Origin: Cupriavidus pinatubonensis
Lineage (GTDB): Bacteria > Pseudomonadota > Gammaproteobacteria > Burkholderiales > Burkholderiaceae
Length of the DNA: 64,000 bases
Reading direction: 5' to 3'
NCBI RefSeq assembly: GCF_019602855.1
Contig: NZ_CP080767.1
Location: 1,922,001-1,986,000, forward strand
Position numbers and translations under genes: made by a program
Notes under the pieces: generated by a model
Told to the model about the DNA's origin: nothing
The model's database searches: none
Seen by the model: the letters and a program-made list of their open reading frames with translations, nothing else
Shown: piece by piece, positions 1-13,058 of the stretch
How positions within the stretch are numbered: the first letter of the stretch is position 1
Layout: each line of letters starts with the position of its first letter

Positions 1-158
1 TGTACCGTGAACTGCTCACGCTGGTAGAAGGCCGCTCGGTAGCGCTCGAAGAATATGCGCGCCAGCAGATCCAGATCGAGGAACTGCACGCCGGCGAAGT
101 CGACAAGATGCTGCGCAAGCCCGGCCAGACTGGAACCACCCAATCCGCTCCTGGTTGA
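1..158 (+). CDS. C-terminal end of a possible ferritin-like protein (partial)
   Basis: The frame that opens at base 3 runs without a stop to TGA at 156-158, giving the last 51 residues of a protein that starts outside the window. The visible part is a charged amphipathic helix (ARQQIQIEELHAGEVDKMLR) followed by a short Pro/Gly/Thr tail. The pattern of Glu and His residues resembles the last helix of ferritin-like or bacterioferritin-like proteins, where E..H pairs bind iron, but too little is present to be sure. It converges with the iorA-type gene; a shared hairpin lies between them. Confidence 0.5.
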   Translation, partial: YRELLTLVEGRSVALEEYARQQIQIEELHAGEVDKMLRKPGQTGTTQSAPG

Positions 159-163
159 GCGCT

Positions 164-193
164 CTGATGTCCCGGTACCGCCCGGGACATCAG
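164..193. terminator. Shared hairpin between convergent genes
   Basis: A perfect 12-bp inverted repeat, CTGATGTCCCGG at 164-175 and CCGGGACATCAG at 182-193, with a 6-base loop. It sits between the stop codon of the plus-strand gene and that of the minus-strand small oxidoreductase subunit, and contains the latter's stop codon. No clear T-run follows on either strand, so termination efficiency is uncertain, but position and symmetry suggest a bidirectional terminator. Confidence 0.55.
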
Positions 194-654
194 CCGTGCG
201 GCGCTTGCCCGGCCGCCTGATGGATCGCAGCGCGGATCCGTGGATACGTGCCGCAGCGGCAGACAATATTGCCCATCGCCGCGTCGATGTCAGCGTCGGT
301 AGGCTTCGGCCTGGCCTTGAGCAGCGCGCATGCGGCCATGATCTGCGCGCTCTGGCAGTAGCCGCACTGGACCACATCGAGATCGAGCCAGGCCGCACGG
401 ACAGCGTCGAGTTCCTTGCTCCGCATGCCCTCGATGGTCGTGATCTTCGCGCCCGGCCGCAACTTCGACATCGGCAGCTGGCATGCGAGTTCGGGCTTGC
501 CATCCACATGCAGCGTGCAGGCGCCGCAAATGCCCACGCCGCAGCCGAACTTTGTTCCTGTCAACGCAAGGTCGCAGCGCAGGATCCATAGCAACGGCAT
601 ATCCGGCTCCGCGTCAACGCTGACGGCCTTGTCGTTCACGTTCAGGGTCGCCAT
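190..654 (-). CDS. iorA: (2Fe-2S) small subunit of a molybdenum hydroxylase (isoquinoline 1-oxidoreductase alpha type)
   Basis: A 154-residue protein with an N-terminal plant-type ferredoxin domain (CGVGICGACTLHVDGK, near residues 38-53) and a C-terminal [2Fe-2S]-binding helical domain (CGYCQ near 97 and CRCG near 133). This is the standard small subunit of the xanthine dehydrogenase/aldehyde oxidase superfamily. It passes electrons from the molybdopterin subunit to an external acceptor; no FAD subunit gene is nearby, as usual for isoquinoline oxidoreductase-type enzymes. The ATG at 654 was chosen because the ferredoxin fold starts there and a GGAG-like site precedes it; the frame stays open further upstream, but that part overlaps the large-subunit gene and has no homology signal. 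It is the last gene of a five-gene operon, 14 bases after the large subunit. The true substrate is unknown. Confidence 0.9.
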   Translation of the reverse strand: MATLNVNDKAVSVDAEPDMPLLWILRCDLALTGTKFGCGVGICGACTLHVDGKPELACQLPMSKLRPGAKITTIEGMRSKELDAVRAAWLDLDVVQCGYCQSAQIMAACALLKARPKPTDADIDAAMGNIVCRCGTYPRIRAAIHQAAGQAPHG

Positions 655-668
655 GGTGGTCTCCTTCA

Positions 669-2936
669 CTAGATCAGCTTGAGCGGCAACGAACGCAAGC
701 GCTGGCCGGTCAGCGTATACAGCGCATTGGCCACGGCCGGTGCGATCGGCGGTGCGCAGACTTCGCCAGTGCCCTGCGGCGGCTCCTGGCCGGGAATGAT
801 GTCCGTCTCGATGACCGGGCAATCCGTCATGCGCACGACCGGAAAGTCGTGAAAGTTCTTCTGCTGCACCACACCATCGGCGAACGTGATTTCCTGGTAC
901 AGCGCGGCGGACAAGCCAAATATGATGCCGCTCTCCGCCTGCTGGCGGATCAGGTTGGGATTCACGGCAATGCCGCAATCGATTACGCAGAACACGCGAT
1001 GCACGCGGATCGTCTTGTCGGGTGCGACGGACACCTCAGCCACTTGCGCGACGATGCTGCCGTATGACTGGTGCAGTGCCACACCGCGTGCCCGCGCGAT
1101 GCCATCCGGAGCGCGCGCCATTGGCTTGCCCCATCCCGACAAGGTCGCCACGCGTTCCAGCACGGCCCGGTGGCGCGGATGTTCGCCAAGCAGGCTGGCG
1201 CGAAACGCAACCGGATCCTTGCCCGCGGCCGCCGCCACCTCGTCGAGAAAGCACTCCGTGAAGAAAGCCTGGTGCGAATGCCCAACCGAGCGCCAGAAGC
1301 CCACCGGTATGGGCAGGTCGACATTCGCATGCGAAATCCGCGCTGCCGGCCATCGGTAGGGCTGGTCGAATGCGCCCTCCGCCGCCGTCTTGTCGATGGG
1401 AATACGCGGGAAGCCAAAGTCCCGCGCCAGCATCTGCGGTACCACGGCCTGCCCTGCAGATCGCGCCTGCCAGCTGATCAGCCGCCCGTCGCGATCCATG
1501 CCGGCACGCAAGCGCGACACACAGGCGGGCCGATAGAAGTCATGGGTCATGTCCTGCGCCCGCGTCCAGACGGTCTGCACGGGCCGCCCCTTGACCTCGC
1601 GTGCGATCGCCGCGGCCTGCGACACGAAATCCGCTTCCAGCCGGCGCCCGAAGCCTCCGCCCAGCATCATGACCTGCAGGTCCACCTGATCCGGCCGCAG
1701 ACCCAGTATCTTGGCGGCATGGGCGCGCGCAATGCCAGGCACCTGCGTCGACACCCACACTGTCGCCGCGTCGCCGCCATACAGCACCGTGCAGTTAATG
1801 GGTTCCACGGCACCGTGCGCAAGATATGGTGCGCGATACTCGGCGCTGACCACCTTGGCCGCGCCGCGCAGCGCCTCATCGACATCCCCGCGCGTGTAGT
1901 AGCCGTGGCCATCATCGCGATCCAGCGTCGCGGTAATCCGCGCCAGCAGGCGTGCACTCGTCAGGCCAGCAGCCGGCCCGGGATCCCAGTCAACCTTCAG
2001 TGCGTCGAGCGCCCGCATCGCGCGAAACACGTTGTCGGCAATGACCGCCACGCCGCCTGAGCCACCGTCGAACGGCGGCACCGCAAAGGCCTTCACGACG
2101 CCGCGCTGCGCGAGTGCCGCACTGACGTCGGCATGCTTCACGCGACCGCCGACGGTCGGGCACATGAGCACGCTCGCGTACAGCAGGTTGGGCGGCAACG
2201 CGTCGATGCCAAAGCGGGCCGACCCATCCGTCTTACGCTCGGCATCGACCCTGTGCAACGGCCGGCCGATCAGGCGAAATGCCGATGGCTCCTTCAGCTT
2301 CACCTTGTCCGGCAAAGGCACGCGTCCCGCTGCGGATGCGAGTTCACCAAACGTCATCGAGCGCGCGGCGCCCTGCAGCACCTTGCCGCCTTCCGTGCGG
2401 CATTCCGCCTCGGTCACGCGCCAGCGCTGCGCTGCCGCGGACACCAGCATGGCCCGCGCCGAGGCGCCGGCCTCGCGCATGGGCATCCAGAGGTCGCTGA
2501 TGCCGGACGAACCGCCAGTGGCAATCTCGCCAATTTCGCGCATCAGCTTGCGCGCGACGTGGTCCGAAAGCCGGCGGAAAAACCTGTGATCATCGGGATG
2601 AAACGGCAGCCCGTCGACGACGACCTGAAGGTTGTTGAAGATCTTGTCAGGCGGCGCGTTTTCCACGCGCACGCGGCTCCAGTCGGCATCGAGTTCGTCC
2701 GCCAGGATCATCGCCAGCCCGGTGTGCACGCCCTGTCCCATCTCCGAGCGGCACATCATGATCGTGACGCTGTTGTCCGCATCGATCTTGAGCCATCCGT
2801 TCAGCGCGACCTCCGTGCCTTCCGTTGGCAGCGGCGCCGACGTCGTCAGCCGCTGGCGTACGGGCAGCACGGTCCAGCCGACCAGCAATGCGCCGGCCGC
2901 GCCGATACCGCCGAACAGGAACGCTCTGCGCTTCAT
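669..2936 (-). CDS. iorB: Molybdopterin-binding large subunit (isoquinoline 1-oxidoreductase beta type)
   Basis: A 755-residue protein starting MKRRAFLFGGIGAAGALLVG, i.e. twin arginine followed by a hydrophobic segment, suggesting a Tat signal or anchor and a periplasmic location. The MoCo-binding features of the xanthine dehydrogenase large-subunit family are visible: MMLGGGFGRRLEADF in the middle, and the catalytic glutamate in GTGEVCAPPIAPAVANAL near the C terminus. The length is typical for iorB-like subunits with an internal duplication. It would hydroxylate an aldehyde or N-heterocycle and hand electrons to the IorA-type subunit and then to the cytochrome encoded at the head of the operon. 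The family is certain; the substrate is not. Confidence 0.9.
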   Translation of the reverse strand: MKRRAFLFGGIGAAGALLVGWTVLPVRQRLTTSAPLPTEGTEVALNGWLKIDADNSVTIMMCRSEMGQGVHTGLAMILADELDADWSRVRVENAPPDKIFNNLQVVVDGLPFHPDDHRFFRRLSDHVARKLMREIGEIATGGSSGISDLWMPMREAGASARAMLVSAAAQRWRVTEAECRTEGGKVLQGAARSMTFGELASAAGRVPLPDKVKLKEPSAFRLIGRPLHRVDAERKTDGSARFGIDALPPNLLYASVLMCPTVGGRVKHADVSAALAQRGVVKAFAVPPFDGGSGGVAVIADNVFRAMRALDALKVDWDPGPAAGLTSARLLARITATLDRDDGHGYYTRGDVDEALRGAAKVVSAEYRAPYLAHGAVEPINCTVLYGGDAATVWVSTQVPGIARAHAAKILGLRPDQVDLQVMMLGGGFGRRLEADFVSQAAAIAREVKGRPVQTVWTRAQDMTHDFYRPACVSRLRAGMDRDGRLISWQARSAGQAVVPQMLARDFGFPRIPIDKTAAEGAFDQPYRWPAARISHANVDLPIPVGFWRSVGHSHQAFFTECFLDEVAAAAGKDPVAFRASLLGEHPRHRAVLERVATLSGWGKPMARAPDGIARARGVALHQSYGSIVAQVAEVSVAPDKTIRVHRVFCVIDCGIAVNPNLIRQQAESGIIFGLSAALYQEITFADGVVQQKNFHDFPVVRMTDCPVIETDIIPGQEPPQGTGEVCAPPIAPAVANALYTLTGQRLRSLPLKLI

Positions 2937-2943
2937 GGCGAGA

Positions 2944-3375
2944 TCAGAACTCCAGGCAGAAATCGATCAGGCGAGCCTTGTCCCAATACACTTTGCCGAG
3001 ATACACGCCCGGCGCAATGCAGCGGATCTCGTCGCGAATCCAGTGCGCGACCAGCGAGGTCTCCGAGTAGTCGAGCACAATGCACTCCTTCTGGTCGAGC
3101 CAGCTGTCCGCCTTGTAGACCTTGGCCAGGATGGCTTCCAGGCCAAACGGCGTGATGCGGTTCTTGAGCACGCCGCGGCTGGCGTCGAACACCTTGCCCT
3201 GCCAGGCGAACAGGCTGACCATGCGCGAGATGCTTTCGCTGAATGTCGTGCCCGGCGAGATGATGGCCGTGCCCTTTGCCTCGCCGTTCGGGATATCTCC
3301 AGCGGCGCTGTTGCGAAATAGATCATCCAGTTCGGCCTGCTGCATTTGCAGGAGCTTGTGCACGTCGTAGGCCAT
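2944..3375 (-). CDS. Conserved protein of unknown function in the oxidoreductase operon
   Basis: A 143-residue soluble-looking protein with no signal peptide and no motif that I recognise. It is rich in aromatic and acidic residues in its second half (several Tyr/Trp, ending IDFCLEF). The start at 3375 has a good AGGAG site 6 bases upstream, even though that places the first 53 bases inside the end of the GMC oxidoreductase gene; the following iorB gene starts 7 bases after its stop. Tight packing between two oxidoreductase genes suggests a partner, chaperone or small scaffolding subunit, but this is inference. Confidence 0.75.
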   Translation of the reverse strand: MAYDVHKLLQMQQAELDDLFRNSAAGDIPNGEAKGTAIISPGTTFSESISRMVSLFAWQGKVFDASRGVLKNRITPFGLEAILAKVYKADSWLDQKECIVLDYSETSLVAHWIRDEIRCIAPGVYLGKVYWDKARLIDFCLEF

Positions 3376-5248
3376 GGCGGTCTCCTATCGGGAACGGCAA
3401 GGGTGGCGTGGCCTGCGCCGTGGCCAGCAGTACGTCGGCGGCCTTCTCGGCCATCATGTAGATCGCGCTGACCGGAAAGAAGCCCGGAATGCGCGGAAAG
3501 GCCGAGGCATCAACAACGCGCAGGCGGCGCGTGCCATGCACGCAGAAGTTGCTGTCGAGCACGCCGCCTGTTGCGCGCGCGCCAATCGGGCACGAGCATG
3601 ATGCGTGATGGCCCCAGGCGTTGTCGCGAATATAGGCGGCCAGTGCTTCGTCGCTCTGGACATCCACGCCCGGCAGTTCTTCGTTGGCGATCAAGCCCTG
3701 CTCTGCCAGCGGTTGCGCCAGCCCGCGTACGAAGCGGATAGCGCCGATCAGCGCGCGCATGTCATCGCCGTGCGGGTCATCCGCGCCGTCGAAATAGCGG
3801 AAATCGATGTCGGGCATATCGCGCGGGTCGGCCGAGCGCAGCGACACCACGCCGGCACGGTTGCGCGTGTGCGCCTTCAAGATCGCCCACGTCAGCACAT
3901 TGTCGTTCTGCGCGAAGACCTTCGAGTAGCCCGGGTAGTAGCCGACAAAACGTTCGAGCAGCGCCATGCAGAAGATGTCCGGTACAGGCATGCGCCGGCC
4001 CGATCGGCGGATCACCGCCGTTGCCACGCCATTCGTGGTGTAGACGCCGTCGCGCGAATCGAACCAGCTCTGGTACGGCGCGTCGTCACGCACGAATTTC
4101 GCACCCTGCAGCACCTCCCAAGAGCGCGACATACGGTTCACGACGCCAATCTCGTAGCGATCCTGCAGATTGCGGCCGACTCCGGTCAGATCCACGCGCA
4201 CCGGAATGCCATGTTCCTGCAGGTGCTCGGCCGGGCCGATCCCGGACAGCATCAACAGTTGCGGGGTATTGAACGCGCCGCCCGCAAGGATCACCTCACG
4301 CCGCGCGCGGACCTGGCAACGCTCACCGTCCCCATCGCTCGGTTTGACATGGGCTTGATAGAGATGCCTGCCCTTCAGATACTCCACGCCGCACGCATTG
4401 CCCTGCGCGTCGAACAGCACGCGCGTGGCCAGCGCATCGAGTTCGATCCGGAGCCTGTCCGGATACCGCTCGGCCACATCGAGCAGACGTTCGCGCGTAC
4501 CGTGGCGCGCGTGCCGCTGCGTGGTCAGCGGCGTATAGCACACCCCGTGAAAACAGCGTCGGCCCCACAGCCGCGAGTTCGGATCACCTTGCCAGCGAAT
4601 CAGCCGTAGCCACGCGCGCACGCGCCTTGGCACACTGCGCGCGGCAAGTTCCATCGAACCGATGATGACGCGGACCAGTGCGTCGTCGGCGAGCGCTTCC
4701 AGCGGCATCGCGCGCTCAGTATGCAGCCAGCCATCCCAGCCATGCAGCGTGGGATCGATGCCGAACCGTCGCGCGAGATTCCAAAGCGGTCGATGGCGGC
4801 ATTGCTCGATCCGCTTCGCATAGCTCCGCATGCGAGTCGCCGTCCATGACGGATCGCCGGTCACGTCGGCAATGTGGTCCCAGTCTGCATCGTGCGGATA
4901 CAGGAAGATCAGCGCGTTGTGCGCAGTGCAACCGCCAAGCGTCCCCGCGCGCGGGTACAGCACGCCCGCGGGACCGCATTTGGGATCGCGATGCTGTTGC
5001 GCGTCGTCCGTGTAGTGGCGCACGAAGAAATTCCATGCCATGGCCGGATTCTCGCTTGCACAGGCGTGAAAGCCGGGCACGTCATAGTCTTCAGGCATGC
5101 ACGACATCTCATGCGCGCGCGCATCGCAGCCGGCTTCGAGCACGCACACGCGCATGCCCGCCTCTGCCAGGCGCGCGGCCAGCGTACCGCCGCCCGCGCC
5201 GGAACCTACGACTACGTAGTCCCATTCTGTTTCATCTTCCCCAGACAT
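3323..5248 (-). CDS. GMC-family FAD-dependent oxidoreductase
   Basis: A 641-residue protein with an N-terminal Rossmann FAD-binding motif (YVVVGSGAGGGTLAARLAEA, residues about 11-30), the GMC signature region (LGGCTAHNALIFLYP) and a C-terminal catalytic histidine region (NAWGHHASCSCPIGA). GMC enzymes oxidise alcohols or sugars. No signal peptide is visible, so it may be cytoplasmic or exported with a partner. It is co-transcribed between the diheme cytochrome gene (31-base gap upstream) and the small unknown gene (53-base overlap). Together with the molybdenum hydroxylase it could form a two-step alcohol-to-aldehyde-to-acid route; the substrate cannot be read from sequence. Confidence 0.9.
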   Translation of the reverse strand: MSGEDETEWDYVVVGSGAGGGTLAARLAEAGMRVCVLEAGCDARAHEMSCMPEDYDVPGFHACASENPAMAWNFFVRHYTDDAQQHRDPKCGPAGVLYPRAGTLGGCTAHNALIFLYPHDADWDHIADVTGDPSWTATRMRSYAKRIEQCRHRPLWNLARRFGIDPTLHGWDGWLHTERAMPLEALADDALVRVIIGSMELAARSVPRRVRAWLRLIRWQGDPNSRLWGRRCFHGVCYTPLTTQRHARHGTRERLLDVAERYPDRLRIELDALATRVLFDAQGNACGVEYLKGRHLYQAHVKPSDGDGERCQVRARREVILAGGAFNTPQLLMLSGIGPAEHLQEHGIPVRVDLTGVGRNLQDRYEIGVVNRMSRSWEVLQGAKFVRDDAPYQSWFDSRDGVYTTNGVATAVIRRSGRRMPVPDIFCMALLERFVGYYPGYSKVFAQNDNVLTWAILKAHTRNRAGVVSLRSADPRDMPDIDFRYFDGADDPHGDDMRALIGAIRFVRGLAQPLAEQGLIANEELPGVDVQSDEALAAYIRDNAWGHHASCSCPIGARATGGVLDSNFCVHGTRRLRVVDASAFPRIPGFFPVSAIYMMAEKAADVLLATAQATPPLPFPIGDRHGLRRAQAPANAAGRTG

Positions 5249-5279
5249 AGCCCCCCGCTACGCCGCCGGCATTGCATCG

Positions 5280-7808
5280 TCAGAACGTCTTCAGGAAGGC
5301 GATCAAGGCCCGCTTGTCATCGTCGCTCAACACGGGTTCCTTGCCGAACGCGCGCTCGTCGGCGCTCAGGCCGTCCTGGTTGTTGAACTCCGCGGTGCCG
5401 AAGTAGTGGCCGCGATTCACGACGAAGTCCGGGCATTTGCTGAGCGACAGCATCGGCTTCACCACGTCCGCATAGATCTTGCGCAGGTCGTCGTCGCTCG
5501 CGCCCGCCGGCACGGATGCCAGATCGCCTTTGAGCTTCACCAGCAGCTTCAGCACCTTGGCTGCGTGTTCCGCCTTGGCGACTGGGTCCGATGTCTCCGA
5601 CAACGGCTGCAGGTTCGCCAGCAGGTTCACCGGCATCCGGGCCGGAGCGGGGCCGATCGTCACATCGCCGCCCTCGCCCACGAGCCATGGCACCCAACGG
5701 TGCAGCAGGTCCTCCATGGGGTGCAGCGCATCCGGAACGAACCCGACCGGAATCGTGATCTGGCTACGTTCCGTGGTCCGGTCGATTACGCCCGGCACCT
5801 TTGTGCCGAGTACGGAATCGTGGTTACGTTTCTCGGGCCAGAGCAGTTGCTCGATCGAAGCGTCGAATACCTGTACGCGGCCTTTGACAGAAGGGTCGCC
5901 ACTGAACGGCCCGAGCGCGTTGTTGAGCAGGAACGGTGCGGTCGACCAGATGCTGATCAGCGACGGCACACGCGTATAGCCGCGGCCGCCGGCGGGCATA
6001 TGGTATTGCCACCGCTCGGCCGTGAACGGGTCGTGCAGCGTCACAGTGCCGACCGACGGCAGGCTCTTGTACGTCTCCGAAGAAAAGTTGTCCCAAATAT
6101 TGCCGCGAAGCGCGTTGGTGGCCAGCGGGCTGCAGATGTTCGTGCGCAGCAGCGTGGCAGGCACGCGGACGTCGCTGGACAGGTAGTTATTGGCGAGGAA
6201 ATCCGGCGCGTTGACGATGTCGCGCATCTTCGCCTTGTACTCGTCCGTCTGAGTCCATTTCCAGTAGCGCTGGAAGCAGCCGATGTACTTGTCGCCACCG
6301 CATTCGCGCATCTTCAGGTCGGCTGGTGGCGGAGGGCCCTTGCTGGAATGGCAGCGCGCACAGGTCTCGGCGAACACGGCCTTGCCGCGGTTCAGCAGTC
6401 GGCCGCCATCAGGCGTGGCGGGATCGGCCAGGAAGGCCTTGCCGCCCGGGGCATCGGCGAGATGATCGGCAGGTGTCGATTTCAGCAGGAACGCTGCCAT
6501 GTTGAACGAACCGGCTTCCGTCGCGCGCCAGTAAGCGGAATTCTTCTGCGCCACCGCGATCTCGATCGGCGAGATCGACTTGCCTCCGAGGATCGGATTG
6601 AAATGCAGCAGCCATTCCTCGCTGAACAGGCCGATGTTCAGGTAGACCCGGTTCAGTGCGCCAAGCACGCCGACGGAATCGGCACCATCCTTGAGCACAT
6701 GCGGCGTCCATACCGTATCGGGTGCCTTGAAGAACTCGGAAAGCGGCCCCGACTGGACGAAATCGTTCAGTTGCTTGTTGTTCTTCTCGCCGCCGGCGAT
6801 GGTCTCATGCCCGATCCGCTTGGCCACGCCCATGCGTGCCATCAGGTCATAGAGGGCGTTCATGGTCCGCGGGTTGTTGATGTTGTCGGTGGACACCAGC
6901 GAGGTATCCATCGCGCCAGGACGGAACGTGTGGACGAGCTGGAACATGAAATTCTGCTTGCCAGCGGGCGTCGCTGCGTTATGGATGAAAAGGCGATCGA
7001 CCCACATGTATTGGGCGCCCACGGTAGAGCTAAGCTCGGCCCATTGCGGATGTTCGGGGTCAGCGGGCGGATGGACCGGGCTCGGGCCGATATGACAGAA
7101 CCCGCATGACATCCCCACGCGATAGGGTCGGATCAGGTCCGCGCGGTTGTAGTAGGAGGGATCGGTGTAGTAGCGTTCCGGGTCCCAGGCTTTGGCGGCT
7201 TTCTCGTCGAATGCGGGATTGGGAAAAAGGCGCAGACCGACAATGCCGGTCGGGTAGCCATAGTACGAGCCGACGGGCAGCTTCTGGCCGTTCGAAAAAG
7301 TGCCGCCTCGCGCGCCGATCTTGACGCCGGGATAGGCTTGCTCGTTTTCGAACGGGTCTGCAGGGCAATCCTTGCCCCGCTGATCCAGCCACAGGCCGAA
7401 ACGCTGCGGGTCCGCCCCGGTCGGCTTGCTGAAGCACGGCTCGTTGATCAGTCCGAGATAGGTCCAGCGGTTGTCGCGCGAATAGCCCTGGCTGGGATGC
7501 GAGCTGATGGATTTGAGCAGGTCGAACGCGCCGAACGTATAGTGCGTCATCGCGTCCCAGAACCGGTCGTTGCCGCCGGTCCATACGATCCACATGTTGC
7601 GGCCCTGGACCTCTTGCTTCGTCAGCGCTACGCCGCGGTCCATGTCGCGGAAGTAGTCTTCCGCCGCGTGCTGGAAGGAGTCGTCCTTGCGACCGGCCTG
7701 CTGCGCTTCATCCTCGACATGGCCGGATTTCAGCTTCGAACAGCCGCTCATGATCACCGCGATACAGAAAACGGCGGACCAAAGAATCGACTTGCTGTGC
7801 AGGTTCAC
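5280..7808 (-). CDS. Large diheme c-type cytochrome lipoprotein (possibly RoxA/peroxidase-like)
   Basis: An 842-residue protein with a lipoprotein signal (hydrophobic stretch then MSGC, Cys23) and two CxxCH heme-binding motifs: CGFCH near residues 235-239 and CARCH near 483-487. Size and heme spacing recall the RoxA/LatA rubber-oxygenase-related and diheme peroxidase-like cytochromes, which use one heme for chemistry and the other for electron transfer; I cannot show which. It is the first gene of the minus-strand operon and has a plausible sigma-70 promoter 70-100 bases upstream. It could be the periplasmic electron acceptor for the GMC and molybdenum enzymes downstream. Confidence 0.8.
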   Translation of the reverse strand: MNLHSKSILWSAVFCIAVIMSGCSKLKSGHVEDEAQQAGRKDDSFQHAAEDYFRDMDRGVALTKQEVQGRNMWIVWTGGNDRFWDAMTHYTFGAFDLLKSISSHPSQGYSRDNRWTYLGLINEPCFSKPTGADPQRFGLWLDQRGKDCPADPFENEQAYPGVKIGARGGTFSNGQKLPVGSYYGYPTGIVGLRLFPNPAFDEKAAKAWDPERYYTDPSYYNRADLIRPYRVGMSCGFCHIGPSPVHPPADPEHPQWAELSSTVGAQYMWVDRLFIHNAATPAGKQNFMFQLVHTFRPGAMDTSLVSTDNINNPRTMNALYDLMARMGVAKRIGHETIAGGEKNNKQLNDFVQSGPLSEFFKAPDTVWTPHVLKDGADSVGVLGALNRVYLNIGLFSEEWLLHFNPILGGKSISPIEIAVAQKNSAYWRATEAGSFNMAAFLLKSTPADHLADAPGGKAFLADPATPDGGRLLNRGKAVFAETCARCHSSKGPPPPADLKMRECGGDKYIGCFQRYWKWTQTDEYKAKMRDIVNAPDFLANNYLSSDVRVPATLLRTNICSPLATNALRGNIWDNFSSETYKSLPSVGTVTLHDPFTAERWQYHMPAGGRGYTRVPSLISIWSTAPFLLNNALGPFSGDPSVKGRVQVFDASIEQLLWPEKRNHDSVLGTKVPGVIDRTTERSQITIPVGFVPDALHPMEDLLHRWVPWLVGEGGDVTIGPAPARMPVNLLANLQPLSETSDPVAKAEHAAKVLKLLVKLKGDLASVPAGASDDDLRKIYADVVKPMLSLSKCPDFVVNRGHYFGTAEFNNQDGLSADERAFGKEPVLSDDDKRALIAFLKTF

Positions 7809-7878
7809 CGTCGTCCCTCCCCGACCGGATGGTCTATCACAGCAGCGTGTGCGCTACGCACGCCGTTGAGTACAGATA

Positions 7879-7907
7879 AACCTAGAAATGACCTGAGGAG
7901 AAGTCAA
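7879..7907 (-). promoter_or_regulatory. Candidate sigma-70 promoter of the cytochrome/GMC/IorBA operon
   Basis: On the minus strand TTGACT (7902-7907) and TAGGTT (7879-7884) are separated by 17 bases, about 75 bases before the cytochrome start. It lies between the rRNA terminator and the operon, so the operon need not depend on rRNA read-through. Confidence 0.5.
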
Positions 7908-8032
7908 GGTTGTTACTGATCTACAACGCTATTTTTGGGGCCGCGTGTTCGAAGATGTTTTCGACAGAGTTAAGCGAACAGATATACCACTCACGCTGGT
8001 TGTGCCCGGTGAGCAACTTGCGCCCCCAAAAA

Positions 8033-8067
8033 GCAAAAACCCCTCAGCTCGAATGAGCTGAGGGGTT
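8033..8067 (-). terminator. Intrinsic terminator of the rRNA operon
   Basis: Perfect 11-bp stem CCCCTCAGCTC (8040-8050) and GAGCTGAGGGG (8055-8065) with a 4-base loop. Read on the minus strand it is followed by TTTTTGC. It starts about 15 bases downstream of the 5S 3' end. Confidence 0.9.
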
Positions 8068-8080
8068 CTGCATTATAAGA

Positions 8081-8195
8081 GCCTGGCGATGACCTACTTT
8101 CACACGGGTATCCGCACTATCATCGGCGCGGAGCTGTTTCACGGACCTGTTCGGGATGGGAAGGGGTGGTTCCAGCTCGCTATGGTCACCAGGCA
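8081..8195 (-). rRNA. rrf: 5S ribosomal RNA
   Basis: The minus strand carries the complete 5S sequence: TGCCTGGTGACCATAGCGAG at its 5' end, the conserved CCCATCCCGAACAG segment, and a 3' end that pairs with the 5' end (GCCTGG/CCAGGC). About 115 nt; ends are within a few bases. Confidence 0.95.
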
Positions 8196-8314
8196 TGAGG
8201 GGTTGTGAGGCTGACGCGGTCAACCTCACCAATTCGGGATGTAGTTTTGTAGCGTTGGGTTGTGCTGTATCGGCACAAGGCGATTGACTCACCAGGCTAA
8301 AACACACTGGTTAT

Positions 8315-11195
<2,881 letters not shown>

Positions 11196-11524
11196 CTATA
11201 ACAAGTGTGTCTCAAGGACACCGTCTCGCTACAGGTTGAGTTCTCGCATTTGTGCCGTATTCCAAGTCATCTTTCGATCACTTAAATACTTTGGTTGATA
11301 CAATCACAACCCGGTATCGCGTTATACAACTGAGCGTCTCATCAACGCTCGCGCGACACCTTTACTACATCCCATATTGTTAAAGAACAGCCGATCTTGC
11401 GATCGCTTGGCAAATGCCAAAGGCAAGCGCTCAATGCTAAGCGCTTGCCTTTGGCCAACCATTCTGGCTGCAACAACAAACAAACCGATAAGTGTGAACG
11501 CTTGACTTGGGATGCACACTCTGG
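11196..11524 (-). other. 16S-23S spacer without tRNA genes
   Basis: Only about 329 bases separate 16S from 23S. No tRNA-Ile or tRNA-Ala sequence (no CCA end, T-arm GGTTCGA or cloverleaf) can be found on either strand. The spacer holds a boxA-like antitermination element (TTCTTTAACAATA, about 11376-11388), a long hairpin (11416-11455), and next to the 16S end a segment (about 11481-11509) complementary to the 16S leader, forming the RNase III processing stem. Confidence 0.8.
11416..11455. repeat. 16-bp perfect hairpin in the rRNA spacer
   Basis: GCCAAAGGCAAGCGCT (11416-11431) and AGCGCTTGCCTTTGGC (11440-11455) form a perfect 16-bp stem with an 8-base loop. It occupies the position where tRNA genes usually lie in this group's rRNA operons. 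Confidence 0.85.

Positions 11525-13058
<1,534 letters not shown>

Noticed and set aside
11196..11524. Possible tRNA-Ile/Ala genes in the 16S-23S spacer
   Set aside because: No cloverleaf, anticodon arm or T-arm could be built on either strand; the only stem is a simple hairpin.
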